In this document: positions 34,934 to 44,337 of the stretch, piece by piece
Position numbering within the stretch: position 1 is the first letter of the stretch
How the letters are laid out: each line of letters begins with the position of its first letter
Assembly (NCBI GenBank): GCA_963708725.1
Contig: CAVPTL010000011.1
Location: 118,044 to 182,043 of the forward strand
Direction of reading: 5' to 3'
Length of the DNA: 64,000 nucleotides
Origin: CAVPTL01 sp963708725
GTDB taxonomy: Bacteria > Actinomycetota > Thermoleophilia > Gaiellales > JAICJC01
The notes under the pieces: generated by a model
What the model was told of the DNA's origin: nothing
Databases searched by the model: none
What the model saw: only the letters and a program-made list of their open reading frames with translations
Program-made: the position numbers and the translations under genes

Positions 34934-35890
34934 ATGGCCGATCCAATTCGAGTAGCGCTGCTCGGCACCGGATTCATCATGGACTTCCATGCCCGGGCGG
35001 TGATCGAACACCCGAGGGCCGAGCTGGTGGCCGTGGCCAACTGGCGTCAAGGCTCGCTGGCGCCGTTCGCGCAGCGCCATGGGATTGCTCGCACAACGCT
35101 GGAGTGGGAGGAGTTGGTGGACGCGCCGGACGTCGACGCGGTCGTGATCGCGACGCCCAACGTGCTGCACGCCCCCCAGTCGATCGCGTTCCTCGAGGCC
35201 GGAAAGCACGTCATGGTCGAAAAGCCGATGGCGATGAACGCTTCCGAGGCCGAGCTGATGGTTGCCGCCGCCGCGGCCTCCGACGGCGACCTGATGGTGG
35301 CGCACTGCTGGCGATTTCATCCCGACGTGCTGGCCCTCCGCGACCGGATCGCCGCCGGTGAACTCGGTGAGGTGGTGAAGACCCGCGGCTACGGGGTGCA
35401 TCCCCACTGGGGCCCGTCGGGCTGGTTTGTGCAGCGAGCGCTCGCGGGCGGCGGCGCTCTGACCGATATGGGAGTGCATGCGATCGATACCGCCAGATTC
35501 CTCCTGGGGGGCGCCACGCCCACGGGCGTGCGCGCCGCGATCAGCACGCGCTTTGGCACCTACGACGTGGACGACGAGGCGATCGTGCTCATCCACTGGG
35601 ACAACGGCACAAACTCCGTCGTCGAATCCGGCTGGTGGCAGCCTCATGCCGCTGGGATGGAGGCCGACACCGAGGTGTACGGCACCGCCGGGTATGCGCG
35701 CGTGTTCGCCTTCACCGAGCCCCCGAACGACACCTACGAGCACTGCCCGCAGTCGATGTACACCTCGCAGATGAACGAGTTCCTCGACGCGATCATCGAG
35801 GGACGCCCGCCCAGCCCGACCGGCGAGGATGGGCTGATCGTGATGCAGGTACTGGACGAGGCCTACCGCTCCGCCGGAGCCGCCCGGTGA
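34934..35890 (+). CDS. Gfo/Idh/MocA-family NAD(P)-dependent dehydrogenase
   Basis: A 318-residue oxidoreductase: Rossmann GTGFIMDFHARAV, catalytic EKPMAMN, HCWRFHP, and GGGALTDMGVHAIDTARFLLGG with the family's D-x-G-x-H. Acts on sugars or cyclitols. Between the CUT1 importer and a BadF-type kinase (GTGA overlap). Confidence 0.93.
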   Translation: MADPIRVALLGTGFIMDFHARAVIEHPRAELVAVANWRQGSLAPFAQRHGIARTTLEWEELVDAPDVDAVVIATPNVLHAPQSIAFLEAGKHVMVEKPMAMNASEAELMVAAAAASDGDLMVAHCWRFHPDVLALRDRIAAGELGEVVKTRGYGVHPHWGPSGWFVQRALAGGGALTDMGVHAIDTARFLLGGATPTGVRAAISTRFGTYDVDDEAIVLIHWDNGTNSVVESGWWQPHAAGMEADTEVYGTAGYARVFAFTEPPNDTYEHCPQSMYTSQMNEFLDAIIEGRPPSPTGEDGLIVMQVLDEAYRSAGAAR

Positions 35891-36885
35891 ACCTGGTGCT
35901 GGGGGTGGACGGCGGGGGCTCGAAGACCCATGCCGTGGTCGCCGACGATGAGGGCAACTTCCGCGGGTTTGCGACCAACGGCCCATCCAACTGGGAGACC
36001 GTGGGACTGCGCGGCGCCGCCGACTCGCTCCGCGACGCCACCGTCAAGGCCCTCGCCCCGACGGGGAAGGGCGTGCGTGACCTCAAGGCCGCGGCGTTTG
36101 GCCTGGCCGGCGTGGATTGGGAGTCGGATTTTCCTCGGGTCAACGGGGTGATCGATCAGCTCGAGCTGGGCTGCGACCACGTGCTCGTCAACGATTCGAT
36201 GGTCGCGCTGCGGGCGGGCACCCGTGATCAGCACGGCGTGGTGTTGATTGCCGGCACGGGAGCGGTCGCCGCCGGGGTGAATCGAGCGGGGGAGACGTTT
36301 CGCACGCTGGGGCAGGGCATCATGCTGGGCGATGTGGGGAGCGCCAGTGACGTCTCGGACGCCGCGGTGCGCGCCGTCGCCGACGCCTACCTCGGGCGCG
36401 GGCCGGAGACCAACCTCACCGAGCTTCTGTGCACGCTGGCCGGCTGTCGCTCGGCGGCCGAGTTCCTCGAACAGTTCAGCCGTGGAATCGAGCCGCCGCG
36501 AACGGCCGCGCCCACGGTGCTGCGGGCAGCCGACGCGGGCGACGCCGTGGCCCTTCGAATCGTTCGCTGGGCCGGGCGATCGCTTGGCGATACGGCGGTC
36601 GTGGTTGCCCGTCACCTCGACATGCTCGACGACGAGTTCGACATCGTGCTCGCGGGCGGTCTCTTTCGCGGCGGCAGCGTCTTGCTCGAACAGGCGGTGC
36701 TCGAGGCGGTGCGGCCGCACGCGCGCGGCGGCCGGCTGGTGCGACTCGACCCTCCGCCGGTGGTGGGAGCGGTGTTGATGGCCCTCGAGCAGTACGGCGT
36801 CGAGCTGGACGCCGACCAGCGTCGCGTGCTCGAGGCCCAGGTCACCGCGGCGGTTCGGCGCCCGCCGGGCGCCGTGATGCCGTGA
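35887..36885 (+). CDS. BadF/BadG-type sugar kinase, N-acetylglucosamine kinase-like (second)
   Basis: A 332-residue ASKHA kinase: GVDGGGSKTHAVV, GPSNWETVG, LIAGTGAVAAG, and IVLAGGLFRGGS. The GTG start overlaps the dehydrogenase stop by GTGA. It resembles the kinase at 4606-5619 in family but is not a close copy, so the two may act on different sugars of the same regulon. Confidence 0.9.
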   Translation: MNLVLGVDGGGSKTHAVVADDEGNFRGFATNGPSNWETVGLRGAADSLRDATVKALAPTGKGVRDLKAAAFGLAGVDWESDFPRVNGVIDQLELGCDHVLVNDSMVALRAGTRDQHGVVLIAGTGAVAAGVNRAGETFRTLGQGIMLGDVGSASDVSDAAVRAVADAYLGRGPETNLTELLCTLAGCRSAAEFLEQFSRGIEPPRTAAPTVLRAADAGDAVALRIVRWAGRSLGDTAVVVARHLDMLDDEFDIVLAGGLFRGGSVLLEQAVLEAVRPHARGGRLVRLDPPPVVGAVLMALEQYGVELDADQRRVLEAQVTAAVRRPPGAVMP

Positions 36886-36921
36886 CCCCGTTGGGGGAGG
36901 GCATCCCCGAACGTCGTGCCG

Positions 36922-37854
36922 ATGGTTAACAGCATGCGCTCCTGGGTCTCACTGTGCGTCGTCGTGCTCGCCGTCGGCGTGGCCGCAGCGGTCGGCGCGA
37001 CCGGGATGGCGGGCGCATCGCCGCTTCCCAACGCGCGAAGCTGCCCGATCTTTCCGGCCACGAACGTGTGGAACAAGCGTGTGGATTCGCTGCCGGTCGC
37101 CGCCAACTCTCAGACGATGATCAACGCGATCGGCGCCGGCGTCGGGCTTCACCCCGATTTTGGTTCCTACCTGGGCTACGGCATCCCCTACAACGTCGTG
37201 ACCGGCAAGACCAAGAAGGTCAAGGTACGGCTCGGGTACGCAGACCAGTCCTACCGCGGGGGATATCCGATCCCGGCCAAGCCCAGGATCGAAGCGGGCT
37301 CTGACCGGCACTTGCTGATCGTCGACAAGACCACCTGCCAGCTGTATGAGATGTGGCGTGCGGTGCACACGAAATCGGGCTGGACAGCCGGTTCGGGCGC
37401 GACCTGGAACCTGCGTTCCAATAACCTTCGCCGCAACACCTGGACGAGCGCCGACGCTGCCGGGCTTCCCATCCTGCCCGGCCTGGTGCGCTACCAGGAA
37501 GACAAGAACGGCGTGATCAACCACGCGCTTCGCTTCACCGCACCGGATACGTGCGCCGGGCACATCTATCCCGCTCGCCACGACGCCGGATCAGGCCCGT
37601 GCAGCCAGCTGCCTCCGATGGGGCTGCGACTACGGTTGAAAGCCTCGTTTGACGTCTCACAGCTCGCGCCGCAGGCTCGTCCGATCGCGGTGGCGCTCAA
37701 GCGCTACGGCATGATCCTCGCCGACAACGGCTCGCCCTGGTACATCACCGGCACGTCCAACCGCCTGTTCTCAGACGACGCCCTGCACACGCTCGGCATG
37801 ATCACCGGTAACGACCTTCAGGTCGTCAACACCAGCTCGCTTCGAAACGGCTGA
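36922..37854 (+). CDS. Secreted protein of unknown function
   Basis: A 310-residue exported protein. Signal peptide ends near MAGASPLPNA; the mature part opens CPIFPATNVWNKRVDSLP and has HPDFGSYLGYGIPYNVV, RHLLIVDKTTCQLYE and a C-terminal GSPWYITGTSNRLF. This layout is familiar from secreted hypothetical proteins of soil bacteria, but I cannot name a function. GTG 36916 and ATG 36934 are other possible starts. Confidence 0.78.
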   Translation: MVNSMRSWVSLCVVVLAVGVAAAVGATGMAGASPLPNARSCPIFPATNVWNKRVDSLPVAANSQTMINAIGAGVGLHPDFGSYLGYGIPYNVVTGKTKKVKVRLGYADQSYRGGYPIPAKPRIEAGSDRHLLIVDKTTCQLYEMWRAVHTKSGWTAGSGATWNLRSNNLRRNTWTSADAAGLPILPGLVRYQEDKNGVINHALRFTAPDTCAGHIYPARHDAGSGPCSQLPPMGLRLRLKASFDVSQLAPQARPIAVALKRYGMILADNGSPWYITGTSNRLFSDDALHTLGMITGNDLQVVNTSSLRNG

Positions 37855-38076
37855 TCAGCCCGGGTCGGGTCGAAGCCGGCTTGCGCTCAACAGCTCTCGC
37901 GCGACCGATGCGCGCATCTCGTCGGTTCGCGACTGAGCCAGCGAGTCCAGCCGTTCGTGGAGCTCGGCCAAGCGGGCGAGGTACTCAGACGGCGTCGTGC
38001 CGTGTGTTTCCGCCCAGTGGCGGATGCGGGTCACGGTCAGGTCGTCCAGTCCGGTGAGCATCATGTTTCTGGCCAT
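37855..38076 (-). CDS. Small ribbon-helix-helix-like protein
   Basis: A 73-residue protein beginning MARNMMLTGLDDLTVTRIRHW, a short strand then two helices as in Arc/MetJ-type DNA-binding proteins. No toxin gene is adjacent. The start is chosen for a TATGCA box 8 nt upstream on the minus strand. Its stop abuts the stop of the secreted-protein gene (TGATCA). Confidence 0.6.
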   Translation of the reverse strand: MARNMMLTGLDDLTVTRIRHWAETHGTTPSEYLARLAELHERLDSLAQSRTDEMRASVARELLSASRLRPDPG

Positions 38077-38162
38077 CGTCTGACTGCATACCCCGATCCT
38101 GCGGTTTTCTCCCAGCATGTGGAAGTGGCAGGGGCGGCGAGTGGTTCGCCGAACTCTGAAGG

Positions 38163-38852
38163 ATGGCAGCTGCTGCCAACACCGGTTCGGACTCCCGCCC
38201 GATCGCTGAGCCCCGTTGGCCCTCGGGTATCGCGGTGCTGGTGGCGCTCGCGCTGTATGTGACCTTGCCGGCGCCCGTACTCCTGGGCTCGCGCTTCACC
38301 ACCGAGTTTCGGTTCATCGTGCCGGTGCTCGAGCTGGGTCTCTTGATTCCGCTGGCAGTGTCGGCTCCTCATCGCGAGCCGGTCGAGTCGGGGCGCCGAC
38401 GGCGTGCGGCGATCATCATGATCGCGATCATCTCGTTTGCCAACTTCGTCGCGTTGGGATTTCTGATCGAACAGCTGCTGGATCCCAGCGCCGCGCTGAC
38501 CGGCCGCACGCTGCTCGAGGCCGCGGTTCAGATCTGGGCGACCAACGTGATCGCATTCGGCCTGTGGTACTGGGAGCTCGACGGCGGCGGCCCACCCGCC
38601 CGGTTCCGGGAGCCGAGCGCCAATCGGGACTTCGCTTTCCCCCAGATGAGCGATCCCGAGGTCGCGCCCAACGGCTGGTACCCGCGGTTTTTCGACTACC
38701 TGTACGTGTCATTCACGAACTCGACGGCGTTCAGCCCCACCGACACCATGCCGCTGACCCACTGGGCCAAGACGCTGATGATGACCCAGTCACTGGCGTC
38801 GCTGCTCACGCTGCTGCTGGTGGGTGCCCGGGCCGTGAACATCTTGCAGTAG
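38163..38852 (+). CDS. Integral membrane protein, DUF1345-like
   Basis: A 229-residue protein with about five membrane segments and the C-terminal signature YVSFTNSTAFSPTDTMPLTHWAK seen in DUF1345 proteins. Function unknown. Confidence 0.82.
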   Translation: MAAAANTGSDSRPIAEPRWPSGIAVLVALALYVTLPAPVLLGSRFTTEFRFIVPVLELGLLIPLAVSAPHREPVESGRRRRAAIIMIAIISFANFVALGFLIEQLLDPSAALTGRTLLEAAVQIWATNVIAFGLWYWELDGGGPPARFREPSANRDFAFPQMSDPEVAPNGWYPRFFDYLYVSFTNSTAFSPTDTMPLTHWAKTLMMTQSLASLLTLLLVGARAVNILQ

Positions 38853-38901
38853 AGACCGCGCGGTTTGCGGAGGGCTGCCATCTAGAGTCCCTCGGCCCAC
38901 C

Positions 38902-40737
38902 ATGCCCGAAGTCGCCCGCACAGATATCCGAAACATCGCGATCATCGCCCACGTCGATCACGGCAAGACGACGCTGGTCGACGCGATGCTGCGCCAGTCC
39001 GGCACGTTCGCCGAGCACGAGCAGGAGGTCGACCGGGTGATGGATGCCGGGCTCGAGCGCGAGCGCGGCATCACCATCCTTGCCAAGAACACGACCGTGC
39101 GCCACGACGGGGTCAAGATCAACATCGTCGACACGCCCGGCCACGCCGATTTCGGTGGCGAGGTGGAACGCGGGCTTTCGATGGTCGACGGGGTACTGCT
39201 GTTGGTGGACGCCAGCGAGGGGCCGCTGCCACAGACACGATTCGTCTTGCGAAAGGCGCTCCAGTCACATCTGCCGGTGATCCTGGTGGTGAACAAGGTC
39301 GACCGTCCCGACGCCCGCATCGGCGAGGTCGTGGACGAGGTCTACCAGCTGTTTTTCGACGAGGATGCGAGCGCCACCCAGATCGAGTTTCCGATCGTCT
39401 ACAGCAACGCCCGAGCCGGGATCGCGACTCTCGAGGCCGGCGCGCCCGGCGACAGCATCAAGCCGCTGCTCGACCTGATCCTGACGCACATCCCGGCCCC
39501 GACCCACACGCCCGATCACCCGATGCAGGCGCAGGTCGCAAACCTGGACTCCTCGCCGTATCTCGGCCGGCTAGCCCTGTGCCGCGTTCGCCAGGGCACG
39601 GTTCGACGCGGGGCGACGGTGGCCTGGTGTCGGCGTGACGGCACGGTCAGCCGCGTCAAGCTGACCGAGCTTCTGGTCACGGAGGGCCTCGAGCGGGCGC
39701 CGTCGGAGAGTGCCGGGCCCGGTGACATCATCGCCGTTGCCGGTATCGACGAGATCACGATCGGCGAGACGATCGCCGACGTCGACGATCCCCGGCCGTT
39801 GCCGCTGATCGTGGTGGACGAGCCGTCGATCTCGATGACGCTTGGCACCAACACGAGTCCGCTGGCGTCGATCGACGGTTCCAAGCTGACCGCCCGCATG
39901 ATCAAGGATCGGCTCGATCAGGAGATCCTCGGAAACGTTTCGCTGCGCGTGCTCGACACCGAGCGCCCCGACACCTGGGAGGTGCAGGGCCGCGGAGAGC
40001 TGCAGTTCGCTGTGCTGGCCGAGATCATGCGCCGTGAGGGCTTTGAGCTCACCATCGGAAAGCCGCGGGTCGTGACTCGTGAGGTCAACGGCAAGGTGCA
40101 CGAGCCGGTCGAGCGCGTCTCCATCGACCTGCCGGAGGAGTATGCCGGCGTCGTGATCCAGGCGCTCGCGCTGCGCAAGGGCCGGATGGAGAGCATGAAC
40201 AACCATGGCACCGGCTGGGTGCGGCTCGAGCATCTGGTGCCGGCCCGTGGCCTTCTGGGTTTCCGGTCCGAGTTTCAGACCGAGACCCGCGGCACCGGTC
40301 AGCTGCACCATGTGTTCGAGGGCTACCAGCCGTGGGCCGGCGAGATCAAGAACCGGCCCAACGGCTCGCTGATCGCCGATCGCCGTGGCCAGGCCACCGG
40401 GTATGCGATTCAGGCGCTGCAAGAGCGCGGCATCCTGTTCGTGGGTGTGGGCGAAGAGGTGTACGAGGGCATGGTGGTCGGCGAGAACAGCCGCGCGGAC
40501 GATCTCGACGTCAACATCACCAAGGCCAAGCAGATGACGAACGTGCGCTCAAACGCCGAGGTGCTGGTGCGTCTCAACCCGCCGCACACCATGAGTCTCG
40601 ACCAGGCCATCGAATACATCCAGGACGGCGAGTGCATCGAGGTGACCCCGGCGAACATCCGGCTCCGCAAGGCGGTGCTTTCGACGTCGGATCGAAACAG
40701 TCAGCGGTCGAAGGCCGCGCGCGCCCGCGGCGAGTAG
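38902..40737 (+). CDS. typA: Ribosome-associated GTPase TypA/BipA
   Basis: A 611-residue translational GTPase. G1 AHVDHGKTT, switch I with RGITI, G3 DTPGHADFGG, G4 NKVD, then domain II, an EF-G-like domain and the BipA-specific C-terminal domain (ARGLLGFRSEF, GEEVYEGMVVGENSR, NVRSNAEV, LRKAVL). Full length. TAGAGT (38884-38889) ends 12 nt before the ATG. TypA acts in 50S subunit assembly under stress. Confidence 0.97.
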   Translation: MPEVARTDIRNIAIIAHVDHGKTTLVDAMLRQSGTFAEHEQEVDRVMDAGLERERGITILAKNTTVRHDGVKINIVDTPGHADFGGEVERGLSMVDGVLLLVDASEGPLPQTRFVLRKALQSHLPVILVVNKVDRPDARIGEVVDEVYQLFFDEDASATQIEFPIVYSNARAGIATLEAGAPGDSIKPLLDLILTHIPAPTHTPDHPMQAQVANLDSSPYLGRLALCRVRQGTVRRGATVAWCRRDGTVSRVKLTELLVTEGLERAPSESAGPGDIIAVAGIDEITIGETIADVDDPRPLPLIVVDEPSISMTLGTNTSPLASIDGSKLTARMIKDRLDQEILGNVSLRVLDTERPDTWEVQGRGELQFAVLAEIMRREGFELTIGKPRVVTREVNGKVHEPVERVSIDLPEEYAGVVIQALALRKGRMESMNNHGTGWVRLEHLVPARGLLGFRSEFQTETRGTGQLHHVFEGYQPWAGEIKNRPNGSLIADRRGQATGYAIQALQERGILFVGVGEEVYEGMVVGENSRADDLDVNITKAKQMTNVRSNAEVLVRLNPPHTMSLDQAIEYIQDGECIEVTPANIRLRKAVLSTSDRNSQRSKAARARGE

Positions 40738-40745
40738 CGCTCCAT

Positions 40746-40760
40746 CCCCCGGAAGGGGGG
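40746..40760. terminator. Short GC hairpin after typA
   Basis: CCCCCGGAAGGGGGG, a 5-bp stem with a GGAA tetraloop just after the typA stop. No T-run follows, so termination activity is uncertain. Confidence 0.35.
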
Positions 40761-40794
40761 CGGCAAAATCCCCCAAGATGCCGAGATTTCGGCC

Positions 40795-42291
40795 ATGGAA
40801 GCGGGTTTCCGCGCGAAGGCGGACGATACCGATGGAGCCAGGCTACGCGCGGTAGCGCCCTTTGCGGCGATCGCGTTTGTTGCCTACCCGCTGGTCGCGC
40901 TGGATTCGACCGGCGACAACCTGGTCGACGTCGGCATCTCGCTGGTGATCGTGTGCGGCGTGCTCGCCGCGATGCTGTGGGCCGATTGGTCGAAGCTGCC
41001 TCGGATTGCGGCCATCGGGGTCGCCTACTCCTACCTGTTGTCGGTGGTGCTGCTGCGCGAGGGCTCCGGCGGCGGCCGGTCGGGATTCGCGGTGCTGTTC
41101 ATGCTGCCGGTGCTGTGGGTCGCGCTCTACGGCGAGCGGTGGGAGGTGGTGGCGACCGTCGCCGGGGTCGCGGTGGCGATGGCGGCTCCGATCGTTTTCA
41201 TCGGCTCCCCCGAATACTCGACCACCGAGTGGCGCAAGCTGCTGCTTCTGGTGATGCTCTGTGGCGTGGTGGGCTGGGCGGTCAAGTCGCTGGTCGACCG
41301 GCTCGGAAGCGCGCTCGAGATTCAGGAACGCCAGACCGCCAATCTGGGGAGGTTGGCTGCGCTCAACCGCACCATCGGTGACGCCTCCGATTCGGAGACT
41401 GCTCGTGACGCGATCTGCTCGGCCGTGCTCGACCTCACCGAGTCAGATCAGGTGACGTTGTGGGAGCCGGCGCTCGACGATCTGTTGGAGGTGTCGGCGA
41501 CCTCCGACGCGCGCCTGCGCGGACTCTCGGTACCGGCGGATCGACATCACTCCGGTGTCGCCCAGAGCTTTCGCGATGGCCAGCAGATGTTCGCCGGTGA
41601 CGCCGCGTCGGACTCGCGGCTCGATCCCGCCCTCGCGGCCGAGTTCGGAAGCGCCGCCTGCCTCTTTTGGCCGGTGTTGGTCGATGGCCAGCCGATCGCC
41701 GTCGTCGTGGTCGGGTGGGCCGAGACGATGCCCGAGCTCCCCGCGCGGCTCGCCGCGGTGATGGAGATGCTTGCGATCGAGGTCGCCACGGCGCTCGAGC
41801 GGGTGCGTCGCCGCGATGCGCTGACCGCTGCTGCGGCCACCGATCCTCTCACCGGCCTGCCCAACCGGCGTTGGTGGGATGTGCTGATCGAGCGCGAGAT
41901 TGCCGATGCCGCGGCGACTCAGACCGCGATCTCGGTCGCGGTGATCGATCTCGACAACTTCAAGCTGTGGAATGACGAGCACGGACACGCCGCGGGGGAC
42001 GCGCTCCTGCGCGACGCTGCCACCGCGTGGAAGCGCGAGCTGCGCTCGGGTGACCTGCTGGCACGGGTGGGTGGCGACGAGTTCGTGGTCGCGCTGCCGG
42101 GCTGCGATGCCACCCATGCGATCGAGATCGTGGGCCGGCTGGGTCGTGCGATCCCCGACGGAGCAACGGCGTCGTCAGGCGTGGCGGCGTGGGACGGCAC
42201 GGAGACCTCGCACGAGCTGATCGCGCGCGCAGACCACGCGCTCTACGCCTCAAAAGCAGCCGGCCGCGACCAAACCTCCCTCGCCGCCTGA
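40795..42291 (+). CDS. Diguanylate cyclase with membrane region and GAF-like domain
   Basis: A 498-residue protein: about five membrane segments (residues 20-165), a short coiled coil, a GAF-like sensor domain (about 180-335), and a GGDEF domain with DPLTGLPNRRWW, IDLDNFKLWND and an intact active-site RVGGDEF. Should make cyclic di-GMP. No EAL domain. Confidence 0.92.
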   Translation: MEAGFRAKADDTDGARLRAVAPFAAIAFVAYPLVALDSTGDNLVDVGISLVIVCGVLAAMLWADWSKLPRIAAIGVAYSYLLSVVLLREGSGGGRSGFAVLFMLPVLWVALYGERWEVVATVAGVAVAMAAPIVFIGSPEYSTTEWRKLLLLVMLCGVVGWAVKSLVDRLGSALEIQERQTANLGRLAALNRTIGDASDSETARDAICSAVLDLTESDQVTLWEPALDDLLEVSATSDARLRGLSVPADRHHSGVAQSFRDGQQMFAGDAASDSRLDPALAAEFGSAACLFWPVLVDGQPIAVVVVGWAETMPELPARLAAVMEMLAIEVATALERVRRRDALTAAAATDPLTGLPNRRWWDVLIEREIADAAATQTAISVAVIDLDNFKLWNDEHGHAAGDALLRDAATAWKRELRSGDLLARVGGDEFVVALPGCDATHAIEIVGRLGRAIPDGATASSGVAAWDGTETSHELIARADHALYASKAAGRDQTSLAA

Positions 42292-42295
42292 GCCA

Positions 42296-42326
42296 TGAAT
42301 AAATGGTGCCTGGCACCATTTATTCA
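42296..42326. repeat. Dispersed palindrome, copy D
   Basis: A 31-nt perfect palindrome, TGAATAAATGGTGCC arms around a central T instead of A. It starts 5 nt after the diguanylate cyclase stop and ends 21 nt before the SulP start. Confidence 0.87.
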
Positions 42327-42347
42327 CCGGATTGACATGATGGGGCC

Positions 42348-44060
42348 TTGAGCGCGACCGACAGTCTTCGTACCCGCCTCGACGCCGCGGTTTTTCAGGG
42401 AATCCGACCGCTGCGCCGCGCCCAGATCTCAAACGACGTGATCGCGGGAGTGACGCTCGCCTGCCTCGCGATCCCCGAGGTGATGGGCTACACCAAGATC
42501 GCGGGAATGCCGGTGATCACCGGGCTCTACACGATCCTTGTCCCGATCCTGGTGTTCGCGGTGCTCGGCTCATCACGCCATCTCGTGGTGGGTGCAGATT
42601 CGGCGACCGCGGCGATCATGGCGGGCGGGCTCGCGGGGCTCGCGGTGCCGGGCTCTCCGAAGTACGTTGCGTTTGCCGGCCTGCTCGCACTGATGACCGG
42701 CGCGTTTCTGGTGATCGCCCGCATCGTTCGGCTCGGGTTTCTCGCAAACTTCCTGTCACGCTCGGTGCTGATCGGATTTCTCACGGGAGTTGGCATCCAG
42801 GTCGCCTGCGGTCAGATCGCGGGCGTGCTGGGCGTACCGAGCGGGCATGGCCGCACGCTCCAGACGCTGTGGGGCACCCTCGGCAACATGTCGGAGACAA
42901 ACCGCGACACGCTGCTGGTGGCGGTCGGCGTGATCGTGGTGATCGTCGGTTCGCGGCGCATCAACCGCCGGATCCCCGGGGCGCTGATCGCGGTCGTCGG
43001 CTCGATCGTGATCAGCTGGCAGGCCAATCTCGCGGCTCACGGAGTCGCGGTGCTCGGCCCGGTACCGAGTGGCCTGCCGCACGTGGGCGTGCCCGACGCC
43101 GGTCTTCGAAACGGCGGCGAGCTCGCACTGATCGCCGCGTCGATGTTCGTCGTCGTGCTCGCCCAGAGCGCAGCGACCTCTCGCGCCTACGCCGCGCGAT
43201 ACGGCGAGCAGTTCAGCGAGGATGTCGATCTGGTCGGCCTGGGCGCGGCGAACCTGAGTGCGGGATTGACCGGGGCGTTCGTTGTCAACGGCAGCCCGAC
43301 CAAGACGCAGATGGTCGATAGCGCCGGGGGCCGCAGTCAGCTGTGCGGGGTTACGACGGGCGCGGTCGTCCTGGTCGTGCTGCTGTTTCTCACCAAGCCG
43401 CTCGAATACCTACCCGAGGCCACGCTGTCGGCCGTGGTGCTCTTGATCGGCCTTGAACTGATCGACCTGGCCGGGATGCGGCGGGTCGCGGTGCTGCGCC
43501 GCGGGGAGTTCGGGATTGCCACGATCACCGCCGTGGTGGTGGTGGTGTTCGGGGTGGAACAGGGGATCATCGCCGCGATCGTGCTTTCGATCATCCCGCA
43601 CCTGCGCCGGTCATACATTCCCCACAACAGCGTGCTTGCGACCGTCGCCGATCAGCGTTGGATTCCCGCGCCGCGCGTCGGGGCGGCCCCCGAGCCGGTG
43701 CCGGGCATGATCGTCTACCGGTTCGAAGCGGGGATCTACTACGCGAACGCCGACGGCTTCGCCACCCAGATCCGATCGTTGGTCGCGAATTCCGATCCCC
43801 CGGTCACCACCTTTTGCATCGACGCTTCCGGGATCGACGACATCGACTATTCCGCCGCCGAGACGCTGCTCGAGCTGTGCCGTGAGGCGCGTATGAACCA
43901 TGTTCGGATCGCGCTGTGCGAGGTCGAAGATCCGGTCGTCGTCGAGCTGCGGAAATTCGGGATCACCGCGCTGATCGGCGAGGACATGGTCTTCCATACT
44001 CTGGAAGATGCGATAGCGATGCACCGAGCGGTCTCATCGCCGGCTGACTCGGGCGCCTAG
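42348..44060 (+). CDS. SulP/SLC26-family anion transporter with STAS domain
   Basis: A 570-residue transporter: AGVTLACLAIPEVMGYTKIA in the first segments, about 10-12 membrane segments, QSAATSRAYAARYGEQFSEDVDL, then a C-terminal STAS domain (about 440-560; FCIDASGIDDIDYSAAETL). Substrate may be sulfate, bicarbonate or a dicarboxylate. TTG start with CATGAT 6 nt upstream. The stop is shared in CTAG with the convergent small gene. Confidence 0.92.
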   Translation: MSATDSLRTRLDAAVFQGIRPLRRAQISNDVIAGVTLACLAIPEVMGYTKIAGMPVITGLYTILVPILVFAVLGSSRHLVVGADSATAAIMAGGLAGLAVPGSPKYVAFAGLLALMTGAFLVIARIVRLGFLANFLSRSVLIGFLTGVGIQVACGQIAGVLGVPSGHGRTLQTLWGTLGNMSETNRDTLLVAVGVIVVIVGSRRINRRIPGALIAVVGSIVISWQANLAAHGVAVLGPVPSGLPHVGVPDAGLRNGGELALIAASMFVVVLAQSAATSRAYAARYGEQFSEDVDLVGLGAANLSAGLTGAFVVNGSPTKTQMVDSAGGRSQLCGVTTGAVVLVVLLFLTKPLEYLPEATLSAVVLLIGLELIDLAGMRRVAVLRRGEFGIATITAVVVVVFGVEQGIIAAIVLSIIPHLRRSYIPHNSVLATVADQRWIPAPRVGAAPEPVPGMIVYRFEAGIYYANADGFATQIRSLVANSDPPVTTFCIDASGIDDIDYSAAETLLELCREARMNHVRIALCEVEDPVVVELRKFGITALIGEDMVFHTLEDAIAMHRAVSSPADSGA

Positions 44061-44230
44061 GCCTGATAGCCGAGCTTGTCAGCGATCTGACACGCGCGGC
44101 CCTTGATGGCGATCAACTCGGCCTGGCGGCGGGCAAGCTCGGCGTCGGTCGTGATGGACGAGGTCTGGATATCGTCCAGCCGGTCAAGCAGCGCGGCGAT
44201 CTCTTCGAGTTCAGCGGTGTCGAGGGCCAT
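44057..44230 (-). CDS. Small helical protein of unknown function
   Basis: A 57-residue protein, MALDTAELEEIAALLDRLDD..., probably a helical hairpin. TAAAGT lies 7 nt upstream of this ATG on the minus strand, which supports the start. Stop shared with SulP in CTAG (44057-44060). Confidence 0.6.
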   Translation of the reverse strand: MALDTAELEEIAALLDRLDDIQTSSITTDAELARRQAELIAIKGRACQIADKLGYQA

Positions 44231-44337
44231 GCCAGCGACTTTACGCCTCGAGCCCATAATTCGTCAAGCTCGACCGAGCGACCGCCACAGAGGCCCGGGT
44301 GGAGGGTACGATCGTTCTCCCACCAACCGGCGGCCCT

